A stretch of 64,000 bases of DNA from Clostridium sp. D33t1_170424_F3. GTDB taxonomy: Bacteria > Bacillota > Clostridia > Oscillospirales > Acutalibacteraceae. Every line of letters starts with the position of its first letter. The first letter of the stretch is position 1. The stretch is taken from positions 124,001 through 188,000 of the forward strand of contig NZ_JADPEG010000003.1 in the NCBI RefSeq assembly GCF_015667585.1, in the 5' to 3' direction. The notes below the pieces were generated by a model, which worked only from the letters and a program-made list of their open reading frames with translations, ran no database searches and had not been told where the DNA came from. This document shows, piece by piece, positions 63,616 to 64,000 of this stretch. A program made the position numbers and the translations under genes.

Positions 63616-64000
63616 ATGAACGAAGCACTTCATGTATCCAGTATTAATCAGGAAAAGACGCAGGTTCACAACCGCGCTCTGGTGCTCAGCCTGCTGCGGC
63701 AGGAGGGCGTGTGCTCCCGTGCGACGCTGGCCCGTCTCTCCGGCCTGAAACAGGCCACGATCACCAATATCGCGGGCGAACTGCTGGAGTGCGGCGCCAT
63801 TCTGGAAACCGGTTTGATTTCCGGGGAAAAGGGCCGCCGGTCCATTGGCGTCACACTCAACGACGAAAAGTATAAGGTGATTGGCGTCCGCATGACCCGC
63901 AAAGCGTTCTTTGTCAGCCTGGTCGGCCTGTCCGGCAAGCTGTATGGCGTGCGGGAATACGGCATCGGAATGCGCGAGGGCGTGCGGCCCGTGATCTCCC
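63616..64000 (+). CDS. ROK-family (NagC/XylR-type) transcriptional repressor, 5' part
   Basis: The frame runs off the window edge; 128 residues are visible. The start ATG 63616 follows GGGAGGTGA. An N-terminal winged HTH of the ROK-repressor type (QEKTQVHNRALVLSLLRQEG, CSRATLARLSGLKQATITNI) is followed by GEKGRRSIGVTLN, the linker that leads into the ROK sugar-kinase-like fold, and the first strand (YKVIGVRMTRKAFFVSLVGL). Such proteins repress sugar-use genes until a sugar or sugar phosphate binds. Located after the GH3 gene, it probably controls genes for the released sugars beyond the window. Confidence 0.88.
   Translation, partial: MNEALHVSSINQEKTQVHNRALVLSLLRQEGVCSRATLARLSGLKQATITNIAGELLECGAILETGLISGEKGRRSIGVTLNDEKYKVIGVRMTRKAFFVSLVGLSGKLYGVREYGIGMREGVRPVIS

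Overview
The window looks like a chromosomal piece of a GC-rich Gram-positive member of the class Clostridia, probably an Oscillospiraceae-like gut bacterium. The evidence is a minD-mgsA pair, a T-box leader, strong AGGAGG-type ribosome binding sites, FIVAR-type surface repeats and a PBSX-type contractile tail cluster. The taxonomic placement is inference; no rRNA or other marker gene is present.

Layout. 0-1 kb: 3' end of a minD-like gene and mgsA. 1-5.5 kb: a T-box leader, about 1 kb of repeat-rich non-coding DNA that includes a run of small hairpins, then hisS-aspS. 5.8-12.8 kb: two tandem secreted papain-like (C1) proteases, each with a near-identical promoter. 12.9-15.2 kb: a PAS/GGDEF/GAF diguanylate cyclase. 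15.2-16.2 kb: non-coding DNA with a degenerate pair of CRISPR-like repeats and a duplicated gene tail. 16.2-30.2 kb: two giant divergent secreted glycoside hydrolases, a GH2 beta-galactosidase and a GH63/MGH1-like enzyme. 30.4-38.1 kb: an XRE regulator, a three-gene overlapping operon (FAD/Rieske oxidoreductase, tocopherol-cyclase-like protein, DUF255 thioredoxin-like protein), a lipoprotein and a MATE exporter. Two copies of a structured, terminator-ended RNA element flank the lipoprotein gene. 38.3-53.7 kb: a complete contractile tail, lysis and fibre operon on the minus strand. It has no capsid, portal, terminase or integrase gene, and its promoter carries a near-consensus SOS box. 53.8-63.2 kb: a membrane-bound AraC regulator divergent from a giant tandem GH3 protein. 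63.6 kb to the end: the start of a ROK-type repressor.

Main observations. Five secreted enzymes of 1,068-2,423 residues (two proteases, GH2, GH63-like, GH3) end in the same C-terminal module of about 86 residues, preceded by a low-complexity linker and FIVAR-like repeats. A divergent copy of that module forms the C-terminal half of the tail cluster's amidase endolysin. Because endolysins usually bind cell wall through their C-terminal domain, I infer that the module is a wall-binding anchor the host uses to retain its extracellular enzymes; no LPXTG, SLH or dockerin signal is seen in them. The tail cluster is best read as an SOS-inducible tailocin-like element, although a decayed prophage is not excluded. 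It carries a convincing -1 frameshift site in the tail assembly chaperone gene, an unusually short AT-rich protein in the tape-measure position, and AT-rich receptor-binding genes.
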